Assembly: GCF_026212465.1 (NCBI RefSeq)
Contig: NC_080056.1
Location: 21,928,482 to 21,992,481, forward strand
Direction: 5' to 3'
Origin: Amaranthus tricolor
Lineage: Eukaryota > Streptophyta > Magnoliopsida > Caryophyllales > Amaranthaceae
Length of the DNA stretch: 64,000 nt
Shown here: piece by piece, positions 37,361 to 50,907 of the stretch
How positions within the stretch are numbered: the first letter of the stretch is position 1
Layout: each line of letters opens with the position of its first letter
The notes under the pieces: model-generated
The model's input: only the letters and a program-made list of their open reading frames with translations
Databases searched by the model: none
Told to the model about the DNA's origin: nothing
Translations under genes and position numbers: made by a program

Positions 37361-38710
37361 GGTATATATTATTTTGTTGAAATGGTTAGAATCAAAAATA
37401 ATAGTCATATACTTGAAATTACGTGCTAAGTTTCGTTTTAAGGTTTTTTCAGCTTTTTTGGCAATTTCTCGTGTAAAGTGGTTCAAACTTGGTTTGTCTA
37501 CCACGAAACATGGCACACAACACGATTTGGTATATATTATTGTGTTGAAATAATGAAAATAAAAAATAATAGTCAGATGCTTGAAATTACGTGCGAAGTT
37601 GCGTGTTTGAGGTTTTTATGCGTATTTTGCACTTTCTCGTATAAAGTGGTTCAAAATCGGTTTGTTTTGAATGAAACTTGGCACTAAAACACTATTTGCT
37701 ATAAATTATTGTGTTGAAATTGTTAGAATCTAATAAAACAATAGTTATATGCTTCAAATTAAATGCAAAGTTGCATTTTTAAGGTTTTTCAATCTTTTTT
37801 GGCACGTTCTCGCATAAAGTGGTCAAACTTGGTTTGTTTTGCATGAAACTTGGCACTAAACACAATTTGGTATATATATTGTGTTAAAATGGTGACAATC
37901 GAAAACAATAGTCATATGCCTGAAATTACGTGCTAAGTTGCATTTTTAAGGTTTTTTCAACTTTTTTGGCATTTTTTCGTGTAAAGTGGTTCAAACTTAG
38001 TTTGTTTAGCACGAAACATGGCACACAACACTATTTAGTATATATTATTTTTTTAAACAGTGAAAATAAAAAAAAATAGTCATATGCTTGAAATTACGTG
38101 CGAATTGCATATTTGAGGTTTTTAAGCGTTTTTTGGCACTTTCTTGTATAAAATGGTTCAAAATTGGATTGTTTTGCATGAAACTTGGCACTAAACACTA
38201 TTTGGTATAAATTATTGTGTTGAAATTTTTAGAATCGAAAAGAATAGTCATATGCTTGAAATTACGAGCTAAATTGCGTTTTTGATGTTTTTTTAAGCTT
38301 TTTTGACACTTTCTCGCACAAAGTGGTTAAAACTTGGTTTGTTTTGCATGAAACATGGCACACGACACTAATTGGTATATATTATTGTGTTGAAATAGTT
38401 AGAATCCAAAAGAATAGTCATATGCTTTAAATTAAGTGCTAAATTGCGTCTTTAGTGTTTTTAAGCTTTTTTGGCACTTTCTCGCATAAAGTGGTTAAAA
38501 CGTGGTTTGTTTTGCAGGAAACTTGTCACTAAAAAGTATTTGGTATATGTTACTGTGCTGAAATGGTGAGAATCGAATATAATAGTCATATGCTTGAAAT
38601 TTTATCCTAAGTTGCGTGTTTGAGGTTTTTTAAACGTTTTTAGCACTTTCTCGCATAAAGTGGTTCAAAGTTGTTGTTTTGGGAACGAAACTTTGCACAC
38701 GACACTATTT
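37361..38710 (+). repeat. HOR unit 17
   Basis: 1350 bp. Partner of unit 14, 4069 bp away. It is slightly short because of single-base losses, e.g. 'ggtcaaacttgg' for 'ggtccaaacttgg' and shortened T runs. Confidence 0.92.
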
Positions 38711-40066
38711 GGTATATATTATTTTGTTGAAATGGTTAGAATCAAAAACAATAGTCATATACTTGAAATTACGTGCTATGTTTCGTTTTTAAGGTTTTTT
38801 CAGCTTTTTTGGCAATTTCTCGTGTAAAGTGGTTCAAACTTGGTTTGTCTACCACGAAACATGGCACACAACACGATTTGGTATATATTATTGTGTTGAA
38901 ATAATGAAAATAAAAAATAATAGTCAGATGCTTGAAATTACGTGCGAAGTTGCGTGTTTGAGGTTTTTTATGCGTGTTTTGCACTTTCTCGTATAAAGTG
39001 GTTCAAAATCGGTTTGTTTTGAATGAAACTTGGCACTAAACACTATTTGCTATAAATTATTGTGTTGAAATTGTTAGAATCTAATAAAAAAATAGTTATA
39101 TGCTTCAAATTAAATGCAAAGTTGCATTTTTAAGGTTTTTCAATCTTTTTTGGCACGTTCTCCTCGCATAAAGTGGTCCAAACTTGGTTTGTTTTGCATG
39201 AAACTTGGCACTAAACACAATTTGGTATATATATTGTGTTAAAATGGTGACAATCGAAAACAATAGTCATATGCCTGAAATTACGTACTAAGTTGCATTT
39301 TTAAGGTTTTTTCAACTTTTTTGGCATTTTTTCGTGTAAAGTGGTTCAAACTTGGTTTGTTTAGCACGAAACATGGCACACAACACTATTTGGTATATAT
39401 TATTTTTTTTAAACAGTGAAAATAAAAAAAAAATAGTCATATGCTTGAAATTACGTGCGAATTGCATATTTGAGGTTTTTTAAGCGTTTTTGGAACTTTC
39501 TTGTATAAAATGGTTCAAAATTGGATTGTTTTGCATGAAACTTGGCACTAAACACTATTTGGTATAAATTATTGTGTTGAAATTTTTAGAATCGAAAAGA
39601 ATAGTCATATGCTTGAAATTACGAGCTAAATTGCGTTTTTGATGTTTTTTTAAGCTTTTTTGACACTTTCTCGCACAAAGTGGTTAAACTTGGTTTGTTT
39701 TGCATGAAACATGGCACACGACACTAATTGGTATATATTATTTTGTTGAAATAGTTAGAATCCAAAAGAGTAGTCATATGCTTTAAATTAAGTGCTAAAT
39801 TGCGTCTTTAATGTTTTTTAAGCTTTTTTGGCACTTTTTCGCATAAAGTGGTTAAAACGTGGTTTGTTTTGCAGGAAACTTGTCACTAAAAAGTATTTGG
39901 TATATGTTATTGTGTTGAAATGGTGAGAATCGAATATAATAGTCATATGCTTGAAATTACATCCTAAGTTGCGTGTTTGAGGTTTTTTAAACGTTTTTAG
40001 CACTTTCTCGCATAAAGTGGTTCAAACTTGGTGTTTTGGGAACGAACTTTGCACACGACACTATTT
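38711..40066 (+). repeat. HOR unit 18
   Basis: 1356 bp. Partner of unit 15, 4065 bp away. Has a 3-bp duplication in M3 ('gttctcctcgcat', about 39158-39170) and 'aaaagagtagtc' in M7, shared with units 23 and 27. Confidence 0.92.
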
Positions 40067-41420
40067 GGTATATATTATTTTGTTGAAATGGTTAGAATCA
40101 AAAACAATAGTCATATACTTGAAATTACGTGCTAAGTTTCGTTTTTAAGGTTTTTTCAGCTTTTTTTGGCAATTTCTCGTGTAAAGTTATTCAAACTTGG
40201 TTTGTCTACCACGAAACATGGCATACAACACGATCTGGTATACATTTATTGTGTTGAAATAATGAAAATAAAAAACAATGAAGATGCTTGAAATTACGTG
40301 CGAAGTTGTGTGTTTGAGGTTTTTTATGCGTGTTTTGCACTTTCTCGTATAAAGTGGTTCAAAATCGGTTTGTTTGAATGAAACTTGGCACTAAACACTA
40401 TTTGCTATAAATTATTGTGTTGAAATTGTTAGAATGTAATAAAACAATAGTTATATGCTTCAAATTAAATGCAAAGTTGCATTTTTAAGGTTTTTCAATC
40501 TTTTTTGGCATGTTCTCGCATAAAGTGGTCCAAACTTGGTTTGTTTTGCATGAAACTTGGCACTAAACACAATTTTGTATATATATTGTGTTAAAATGGT
40601 GACAATCGAAAACAATAGTCATATGCCTGAAATTACGTGCTAAGTTGCATTTTTAAGGTTTTTTCAACTTTTTTGGCATTTTTTTCGTGTAAAGTGGTTC
40701 AAACTTGGTTTGTTTAGCACGAAACATGGCACACAACACTGTTTGGTATACATTATTTTTTTAAAATAGTGAAAATAAAAAACAATAGTCATATGCTTGA
40801 AATTACGTGCGAATTGCATATTTGAGGTTTTTTAAGCGTTTTTGGCACTTTCTTGTATAAAGTGGTTCAAAATTGGATTGTTTTGCATGAAACTTGGCAA
40901 TAAACACTATTTGGTATAAATTATTGTGTTGAAATTTTTAGAATCGAAAAGAATAGTCATATGCTTGAAATTACGAGTTAAATTGCGTTTTTGATGTTTT
41001 TTTAAGCTTTTTTGACACTTTCTCGCACAAAGTGGTTAAAACTTGGTTTGTTTTGCATGAAACATGGCACACGACACTAATTGGTATATATTATTGTGTT
41101 GAAATAGTTAGAATCCAAAAGAATAGTCATATGCTTTAAATTAAGTGCTAAATTGCGTCTTTAATGTTTTTTAAGCTTTTTTGGCACTTTCTCGCATAAA
41201 GTGGTTAAAACGTGGTTTGTTTTGCAGGAAACTTGTCACTAAAAAGTATTTGGTATATGTTATTGTGTTGAAATGGTGAGAATCGAATATAATAGTCATA
41301 TGCTTGAAATTACATCCTATGTTGCGTGTTTGAGGTTTTTTAAACGTTTTTAGCACTTTCTCGCATAAAGTGGTTCAAACTTGGTGTTTTGGGAACGAAA
41401 CTTTGCACTCGACACTATTT
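40067..41420 (+). repeat. HOR unit 19
   Basis: 1354 bp. M1 has 'aaagttattcaaac' and M2 has 'caatgaagatgcttg' (about 40276, a 4-bp-shortened 'caatagtcagatg'). Both mark units 24 and 28 as well. Confidence 0.93.
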
Positions 41421-42745
41421 GGTATATATTATTTTGTTGAAATGGTTAGAATCAAAAACAATAGTCATATACTTGAAATTACATGCTAAGTTTCGTTTTT
41501 AAGGTTTTTTCAACTTTTTGGCAATTTCTCGTGTAAAGTGGTTCAAACTTGGTTTGTCTACCACGAAACATGGCACACAACACGATCTGGTATATATTAT
41601 TGTGTTGAAATAATGAAAATAAAAAACAATAGTCAGATGCTTGAAATTACGTGCGAAGTTGTGTGTTTGTGGTTTTTTATGCGTGTTTTGCACTTTCTCG
41701 TATAAAGTGGTTCAAATTCGGTTTGTTTTGAATGAAACTTGGCACTAAAAACTATTTGCAATAAATTATTGTGTTGAAATTGTTAGAATCTAATAAAACA
41801 ATAGTTATATGCTTGAAATTACATGCAAAGTTGCATTTTTAAGGTTTTTCAATATTTTTTGGCACGTTCTCGCATAAAGTGGTCCAAACTTGGTTTGTTT
41901 TGCATGAAACTTGGCACTAAACACAATTGGGTATATATATTGTGTTAAAATGGTGACAATCGAAAACAATAGTCATATGCCTGAAATTACGTGCTAAGTT
42001 GCATTTTTAAGGTTTTTTCAACTTTTTTGGCATTTTTTCGTGTAAAGTGGTTCAAACTTGGTTTGTTTAGCACGAAACATGGCACACAACACTATTTGGT
42101 ATATATTATTTTTTTTAAACAGTGAAAATAAAAAAAAATAGTCATATGCTTGAAATTACGTGCGAATTGCATATTTGAGGTTTTTTAAGCGTTTTTGGCA
42201 CTTTCTTGTATAAAGTGGTTCAAAATTGGATTGTTTTGCATGAAACTTGGAAATAAACACTATTTGGTATAAATTATTGTGTTGAAATTTTTAGAATCGA
42301 AAAGAATAGTCATATGCTTGAAATTACGAGCTAAATTGCGTTTTTGATGTTTTTTAAGCTTTTTTGACACTTTCTCGCACAAAGTGGTTAAAACTTGGTT
42401 TGTTTTGGTATATATTATTGTGTTGAAATAGTTAGAATCCAAAAGAATAGTCATATGCTTTAAATTAAGTGCTAAATTGCGTCTTTAATGTTTTTAAGCT
42501 TTTTTGGCACTTTCTCGCATAAAGTGGTTAAAACGTGGTTTGTTTTGCAGGAAACTTGTCACTAAAAAGTATTTGGTATATGTTATTGTGTTGAAATGGT
42601 GAGAATCGAATATAATAGTCATATGCTTGAAATTACAATCCTATGTTGCGTGTTTGAGGTTTTTTAAACATTTTTAGCACTTTCTCGCATAAAGTGGTTC
42701 AAAACTTGGTGTTTTGGGAACGAAACTTTGCACTCGACACTATTT
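41421..42745 (+). repeat. HOR unit 20 with a 28-bp deletion at the end of M6
   Basis: 1325 bp. At about 42406 'ggtttgtttt' joins directly to the next monomer's 'ggtatatatt', losing 28 bp. M3 starts 'gcaataaatt', shared with units 21, 25, 26 and 32. Confidence 0.92.
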
Positions 42746-44114
42746 GGTATATATTATTTTGTTGAAATGGTTAGAATCAAAAAACAATAGTCATATACTT
42801 GAAATTACATGCTAAGTTTCGTTTTTAAGGTTTTTTTCAACTTTTTTGGCAATTTCTCGTGTAAAGTGGTTCAAACTTGGTTTGTCTACCACGAAACATG
42901 GCACACAACACGATCTGGTATATATTATTGTGTTTGAAATAATGAAAATAAAAAACAATAGTCAGATGCTTGAAATTACGTGCGAAGTTGTGTGTTTGTG
43001 GTTTTTTATGCGTGTTTTTGCACTTTCTCGTATAAAGTGGTTCAAAATCGGTTTGTTTTGAATGAAACTTGGCACTAAAAAACTATTTGCAATAAATTAT
43101 TGTGTTGAAATTGTTAGAATCTAATAAAACAATAGTTATATGCTTGAAATTATATGCAAAGTTGCATTTTTTAAGGTTTTTCAATATTTTTTGGCACGTT
43201 CTCGCATAAAGTGGTCCAAACTTGGTTTGTTTTGCATGAAACTTGGCACTAAACACAATTGGGTATATATATTGTGTTAAAATGGTGACAATCGAAAACA
43301 ATAGTCATATGCCTGAAATTACGTGCTAAGTTGCATTTTTTAAGGTTTTTTCAACTTTTTTGGCATTTTTTCGTGTAAAGTGGTTCAAAAACTTGGTTTG
43401 TTTAGCACGAAACATGGCACACAACACTATTTGGTATATATTATTTTTTTTAAATAGTGAAAATAAAAAAAGATAGTCATATGCTTGAAATTACGTGCGA
43501 ATTGCATATTTGAGGTTTTTTTAAGCGTTTTTGGCACTTTCTTGTATAAAGTGGTTCAAAATTGGTTTGTTTTGCATGAAACTTGGCACTAAACACTATT
43601 TGGTATAAATTATTGTGTTGAAATTTTTTAGAATCGAAAAGAATAGTCATATGCTTGAAATTACGAGCTAAATTGCGTTTTTTGATGTTTTTTTAAAGCT
43701 TTTTTGACACATTCTCGCACAAAGTGGTTAAAACTTGGTTTGTTTTGCATGAAACATGACACACGACACTAATTGGTATATATTATTTTGTTGAAATAGT
43801 TAGAATCCAAAAGAATAGTCATATGCTTTAAATTAAGTGCTAAATTGCGTCTTTAATGTTTTTTTAAGCTTTTTTGGCACTTTCTCGCATAAAGTGGTTA
43901 AAACGTGGTTTGTTTTGCAGGAAACTTGTCACTAAAAAGTATTTGGTATATGTTACTGTGTTGAAATGGTGAGAATCGAATATAATAGTCATATGCTTGA
44001 AATTACATCCTATGTTGCGTGTTTGAGGTTTTTTAAACGTTTTTAGCACTTTTCTCGCATAAAGTGGTTCAAACTTAGTGTTTTGGGAACGAAACTTTGC
44101 ACACGACACTATTT
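42746..44114 (+). repeat. HOR unit 21, many single-base insertions
   Basis: 1369 bp. Extra bases in homopolymers and elsewhere ('gtgtttgaaataatg', 'caaaaacttgg', 'ttttttttgatg'-type runs) look like read error. Lineage marks match unit 25. Confidence 0.9.
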
Positions 44115-45492
44115 GGTATATATTATTTTGTTGAAATGGTTAGAATCAAAAACAATAGTCATATACTTGAAATTACGTGCTATGTTTCGTTTTTAAGGTT
44201 TTTTCAGCTTTTTTGGCAATTTCTCGTGTAAAGTGGTTCAATTTCTCGTGTAAAGTGGTTCAAACTTGGTTTGTCTACCACGAAACATGGCACACAACAC
44301 GATTTGGTATATATTATTGTGTTGAAATAATGAAAATAAAAAACAATAGTCAGATGGTTGAAATTACGTGCGAAGTTGCGTGTTTGAGGTTTTTTATGCG
44401 TGTTTTGCACTTTCTCGTATAAAGTGGTTCAAAATCGGTTTGTTTTGAATGAAACTTGGCACTAAAAACTATTTGCTATAAATTATTGTGTTGAAATTGT
44501 TAGAATCTAATAAAACAATAGTGATATGCTTGAAATTACATGCAAAGTTGCATTTTTAAGGTTTTTCAATCTTTTTTGGCACGTTCTCGCATAAAGTGGT
44601 CCAAACTTGGTTTGTTTTGCATGAAACTTGGCACTAAACACAATTTGGTATATATATTGTGTTAAAATGGTGACAATCGAAAACAATAGTCATATGCCTG
44701 AAATTACGTGCTAAGTTGCATTTTTAAGGTTTTTTCAACTTTTTTGGCATTTTTTTCGTGTAAAGTGGTTCAAACTTGGTTTGTTTAGCACGAAACATGG
44801 CACACAACACTATTTGGTATATATTATTTGTTTTAAATAGTGAAAATAAAAAAAAATAGTAATATGCTTGAAATTACGTGCGAATTGCATATTTGAGGTT
44901 TTTTAAGCGTTTTTTGGCACTTTCTTGTATAAAGTGGTTCAATATTGGTTTGTTTTGCATGAAACTTGGCACTAAACACTATTTGGTATAAATTATTGTG
45001 TTGAAATTTTGAGAATCGAAAAGAATAGTCATATGCTTGAAATTACGAGCTAAATTGCGTTTTTGATGTTTTTTTAAGCTTTTTTGACACTTTCTCGCAC
45101 AAAGTGGTTAAAACTTGGTTTGTTTTGCATGAAAAATAGCACACGACACTAATTGGTATATATTATTGTGTTGAAATAGTTAGAATCCAAAAGAATAGTC
45201 ATATGTTTTAAATTAAGTGCTAAATTGCGTCTTTAATGTTTTTTAAGCTTTTTTGGCACTTTCTCGCATAAAGTGGTTAAAACGTGGTTTGTTTTGCAGG
45301 AAACTTGTCACTAAAAAGTATTTGGTATATGTTACTGTGTTGAAATGGTGAGAATCGAATATAATAGTCATATGCTTGAAATTTTATCCTAAGTTGCGTG
45401 TTTGAGGTTTTTTAAACGTTTTTAGCACTTTCTCGCATAAAGTGGTTCAAAGTTGTTGTTTTGGGAACGAAACTTTGCACACGACACTATTT
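44115..45492 (+). repeat. HOR unit 22 with a 22-bp tandem duplication in M1
   Basis: 1378 bp. 'caatttctcgtgtaaagtgg' plus 'tt' occurs at 44217-44238 and again at 44239-44260 without a difference, so the event is recent or artefactual. M6 carries 'gaaaaatagcac' as in units 1-12. Confidence 0.92.
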
Positions 45493-46846
45493 GGTATATA
45501 TTATTTTGTTGAAATGGTTAGAATCAAAAACAATAGTCATATACTTGAAATTACGTGCTATGTTTCGTTTTTAAGGTTTTTTCAGCTTTTTTGGCAATTT
45601 CTCGTGTAAAGTGGTTCAAACTTGGTTTGTCTACCACGAAACATGGCACACAACACGATTTGGTATATATTATTGTGTTGAAATAATGAAAATAAAAAAT
45701 AATAGTCAGATGCTTGAAATTACGTGCGAAGTTGCGTGTTTGAGGTTTTTTATGCGTGTTTTGCACTTTCTCGTATAAAGTGGTTCAAAATCGGTTTGTT
45801 TTGAATGAAACTTGGCACTAAACACTATTTGCTATAAATTATTGTGTTGAAATTGTTAGAATCTAATAAAAAAATAGTTATATGCTTCAAATTAAATGCA
45901 AAGTTGCATTTTTAAGGTTTTTCAATCTTTTTTGGCACGTTCTCGCATAAAGTGGTCCAAACTTGGTTTGTTTTGCATGAAACTTGGCACTAAACACAAT
46001 TTGGTATATATATTGTGTTAAAATGGTGACAATCGAAAACAATAGTCATATGCCTGAAATTACGTGCTAAGTTGCATTTTTAAGGTTTTTTCAACTTTTT
46101 TGGCATTTTTTCGTGTAAAGTGGTTCAAACTTTGTTTGTTTAGCACGAAACATGGCACACAACACTATTTGGTATATATTATTTTTTTTAAATAGTGAAA
46201 ATAAAAAAAAATAGTCATATGCTTGAAATTACGTGCGAATTGCATATTTGAGGTTTTTTAAGCGTTTTTGGAACTTTCTTGTATAAAATGGTTCAAAATT
46301 GGATTGTTTTGCATGAAACTTGGCACTAAACACTATTTGGTATAAATTATTGTGTTGAAATTTTTAGAATCGAAAAGAATAGTCATATGCTTGAAATTAC
46401 GAGCTAAATTGCGTTTTTGATGTTTTTTTAAGCTTTTTTGACACTTTCTCGCACAAAGTGGTTAAAACTTGGTTTGTTTTGCATGAAACATGGCACACGA
46501 CACTAATTGGTATATATTATTTTGTTGAAATAGTTAGAATCCAAAAGAGTAGTCATATGCTTTAAATTAAGTGCTAAATTGCGTCTTTAATGTTTTTTAA
46601 GCTTTTTTGGCACTTTTTCGCATAAAGTGGTTAAAACGTGGTTTGTTTTGCAGGAAACTTGTCACTAAAAAGTATTTGGTATATGTTATTGTGTTGAAAT
46701 GGTGAGAATCGAATATAATAGTCATATGCTTGAAATTACATCCTAAGTTGCGTGTTTGAGGTTTTTTAAACGTTTTTAGCACTTTCTCGCATAAAGTGGT
46801 TCAAACTTGGTGTTTTGGGAACGAAACTTTGCACACGACACTATTT
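45493..46846 (+). repeat. HOR unit 23
   Basis: 1354 bp. Matches unit 18 in 'ctaataaaaaaatag', 'ttggaactttcttg', 'aaaagagtagtc' and 'cactttttcgc'. Confidence 0.93.
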
Positions 46847-48199
46847 GGTATATATTATTTTGTTGAAATGGTTAGAATCAAAAACAATAGTCATATACTT
46901 GAAATTACGTGCTAAGTTTCGTTTTTAAGGTTTTTTCAGCTTTTTTAGCAATTTCTCGTGTAAAGTTATTCAAACTTGGTTTCTCTACCACGAAACATGG
47001 CATACAACACGATCTGGTATACATTATTGTGTTGAAATAATGAAAATAAAAAACAATGAAGATGCTTGAAATTACGTGCGAAGTTGTGTGTTTGAGGTTT
47101 TTTATGCGTGTTTTGCACTTTCTCGTATAAAGTGGTTCAAAATCGGTTTGTTTTGAATGAAACTTGGCACTAAACACTATTTGCTATAAATTATTGTGTT
47201 GAAATTGTTAGAATGTAATAAAACAATAGTTATATGCTTCAAATTAAATGCAAAGTTTCATTTTTAAGGTTTTTCAATCTTTTTTGGCATGTTCTCGCAT
47301 AAAGTGGTCCAAACTTGGTTTGTTTTGCATGAAACTTGGCACTAAACACAATTTTGTATATATATTGTGTTAAAATGGTGACAATCGAAAACAATAGTCA
47401 TATGCCTGAAATTACGTGCTAAGTTGCATTTTTAAGGTTTTTTCAACTTTTTTGGCATTTTTTCGTGTAAAGTGGTTCAAACTTGGTTTGTTTAGCACGA
47501 AACATGGCACACAACACTGTTTGGTATACATTATTTTTTTAAAATAGTGAAAATAAAAAACAATAGTCATATGCTTGAAATTACGTGCGAATTGCATATT
47601 TGAGGTTTTTTAAGCGTTTTTGGCACTTTCTTGTATAAAGTGGTTCAAAATTGGATTGTTTTGCATGAAACTTGGCAATAAACACTATTTGGTATAAATT
47701 ATTGTGTTGAAATTTTTAGAATCGAAAAGAATAGTCATATGCTTGAAATTACGAGCTAAATTGCGTTTTTGATGTTTTTTTAAGCTTTTTTGACACTTTC
47801 TCGCACAAAGTGGTTAAAACTTGGTTTGTTTTGCATGAAACATGGCACACGACACTAATTGGTATATATTATTGTGTTGAAATAGTTAGAATCCAAAAGA
47901 ATAGTCATATGCTTTAAATTAAGTGCTAAATTGCGTCTTTAATGTTTTTTAAGCTTTTTTGGCACTTTCTCGCATAAAGTGGTTAAAACGTGGTTTGTTT
48001 TGCAGGAAACTTGTCACTAAAAAGTATTTGGTATATGTTATTGTGTTGAAATGGTGAGAATCGAATATAATAGTCATATGCTTGAAATTACATCCTATGT
48101 TGCGTGTTTGAGGTTTTTTTAAACGTTTTTAGCACTTTCTCGCATAAAGTGGTTCAAACTTGGTGTTTTGGGAACGAAACTTTGCACTCGACACTATTT
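46847..48199 (+). repeat. HOR unit 24
   Basis: 1353 bp. Matches unit 19 ('gttattcaaac', 'caatgaagatgcttg', 'gaatgtaataaaac'). Confidence 0.93.
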
Positions 48200-49553
48200 G
48201 GTATATATTATTTTTTTGAAATGGTTAGAATCAAAAACAATAGTCATATACTTGAAATTACGTGCTAAGTTTCGTTTTTAAGGTTTTTTCAACTTTTTTG
48301 GCAATTTCTCGTGTAAAGTGGTTCAAACTTGGTTTGTCTACCACGAAACATGGCACACAACACGATCTGGTATATATTATTGTGTTGAAATAATGAAAAT
48401 AAAAAACAATAGTCAGATGCTTGAAATTACGTGCGAAGTTGTGTGTTTGTGGTTTTTTATGCGTGTTTTGCACTTTCTCGTATAAAGTGGTTCAAAATCG
48501 GTTTGTTTTGAATGAAACTTGGCACTAAAAACTATTTGCAATAAATTATTGTGTTGAAATTGTTAGAATCTAATAAAACAATAGTTATATGCTTGAAATT
48601 ACATGCAAAGTTGCATTTTTAAGGTTTTTCAATATTTTTTGGCACGTTCTCGCATAAAGTGGTCCAAACTTGGTTTGTTTTGCATGAAACTTGGCACTAA
48701 ACACAATTGGGTATATATATTGTGTTAAAATGGTGACAATCGAAAACAATAGTCATATGCCTGAAATTACGTGCTAAGTTGCATTTTTAAGGTTTTTTCA
48801 ACTTTTTTGGCATTTTTTCGTGTAAAGTGGTTCAAACTTGGTTTGTTTAGCACGAAACATGGCACACAACACTATTTGGTATATATTATTTTTTTAAATA
48901 GTGAAAATAAAAAAAGATAGTCATATGCTTGAAATTACGTGCGAATTGCATATTTGAGGTTTTTTAAGCGTTTTTGGCACTTTCTTGTATAAAGTGGTTC
49001 AAAATTGGTTTGTTTTGCATGAAACTTGGCACTAAACACTATTTGGTATAAATTATTGTGTTGAAATTTTTAGAATCGAAAAGAATAGTCATATGCTTGA
49101 AATTACGAGCTAAATTGCGTTTTTGATGTTTTTTTAAGCTTTTTTGACACATTCTCGCACAAAGTGGTTAAAACTTGGTTTGTTTTGCATGAAACATGAC
49201 ACACGACACTAATTGGTATATATTATTTTGTTGAAATAGTTAGAATCCAAAAGAATAGTCATATGCTTTAAATTAAGTGCTAAATTGCGTCTTTAATGTT
49301 TTTTTAAGCTTTTTTGGCACTTTCTCGCATAAAGTGGTTAAAACGTGGTTTGTTTTGCAGGAAACTTGTCACTAAAAAGTATTTGGTATATGTTATTGTG
49401 TTGAAATGGTGAGAATCGAATATAATAGTCATATGCTTGAAATTACATCCTAAGTTGCGTGTTTGAGGTTTTTTAAACGTTTTTAGCACTTTCTCGCATA
49501 AAGTGGTTCAAAGTTGGTGTTTTGGGAACGAAACTTTGCACACGACACTATTT
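48200..49553 (+). repeat. HOR unit 25
   Basis: 1354 bp. Has 'gcaataaatt' at the M3 start, 'aaaaagatagtc' in M5 and 'caaagttggtg' in M8. Related to units 21 and 31. Confidence 0.93.
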
Positions 49554-50907
49554 GGTATATATTATTTTGTTGAAATGGTTAGAATCAAAAACAATAGTCA
49601 TATACTTGAAATTACGTGCTAAGTTTTGTTTTTAAGGTTTTTTCAGCTTTTTTGGCAATTTCTCGTGTAAAGTGGTTCAAACTTGGTTTGTCTACCACGA
49701 AACATGGCACACAACACGATCTGGTATATATTATTGTGTTGAAATAATGAAAATAAAAAACAATAGTCAGATGCTTGAAATTACGTGCGAAGTTGTGTGT
49801 TTGTGGTTTTTTATGCGTGTTTTGCACTTTCTCGTATAAAGTGGTTCAAAATCGGTTTGTTTTGAATGAAACTTGGCACTAAAAACTATTTGCAATAAAT
49901 TATTGTGTTGAAATTGTTAGAATCTAATAAAACAATAGTTATATGCTTGAAATTACATGCAAAGTTGCATTTTTAAGGTTTTTCAATATTTTTTGGCACG
50001 TTCTCGCATAAAGTGGTCCAAACTTGGTTTGTTTTGCATGAAACTTGGCACTAAACACAATTGGGTATATATATTGTGTTAAAATGGTGACAATCGAAAA
50101 CAATAGTCATATGCCTGAAATTACGTGCTAAGTTGCATTTTTAAGGTTTTTTCAACTTTTTTGGCATTTTTTCGTGTAAAGTGGTTCAAACTTGGTTTGT
50201 TTAGCACGAAACATGGCACACAACACTATTTGGTATATATTATTTTTTTTAAATAGTGAAAATAAAAAAAGATAGTCATATGCTTGAAATTACGTGCGAA
50301 TTGCATATTTGAGGTTTTTTAAGCGTTTTTGGCACTTTCTTGTATAAAGTGGTTCAAAATTGGTTTGTTTTGCATGAAACTTGGCACTAAACACTATTTG
50401 GTATAAATTATTGTGTTGAAATTTTTAGAATCGAAAAGAATAGTCATATGCTTGAAATTACGAGCTAAATTGCGTTTTTGATGTTTTTTTAAGCTTTTTT
50501 GACACATTCTCGCACAAAGTGGTTAAAACTTGGTTTGTTTTGCATGAAACATGGCACACGACACTAATTGGTATATATTATTTTGTTGAAATAGTTAGAA
50601 TCCAAAAGAATAGTCATATGCTTTAAATTAAGTGCTAAATTGCGTCTTTAATGTTTTTTAAGCTTTTTTGGCACTTTCTCGCATAAAGTGGTTAAAACGT
50701 GGTGTGTTTTGCAGGAAACTTGTCACTAAAAAGTATTTGGTATATGTTATTGTGTTGAAATGGTGAGAATCGAATATAATAGTCATATGCTTGAAATTAC
50801 ATCCTAAGTTGCGTGTTTGAGGTTTTTTAAACGTTTTTAGCACTTTCTCGCATAAAGTGGTTCAAAGTAGGTGTTTTGGGAACGAAACTTTGCACACGAC
50901 ACTATTT
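49554..50907 (+). repeat. HOR unit 26
   Basis: 1354 bp. Near-copy of unit 25 with 'ctaagttttgtttttaagg' in M1 and 'caaagtaggtg' in M8. Confidence 0.93.
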
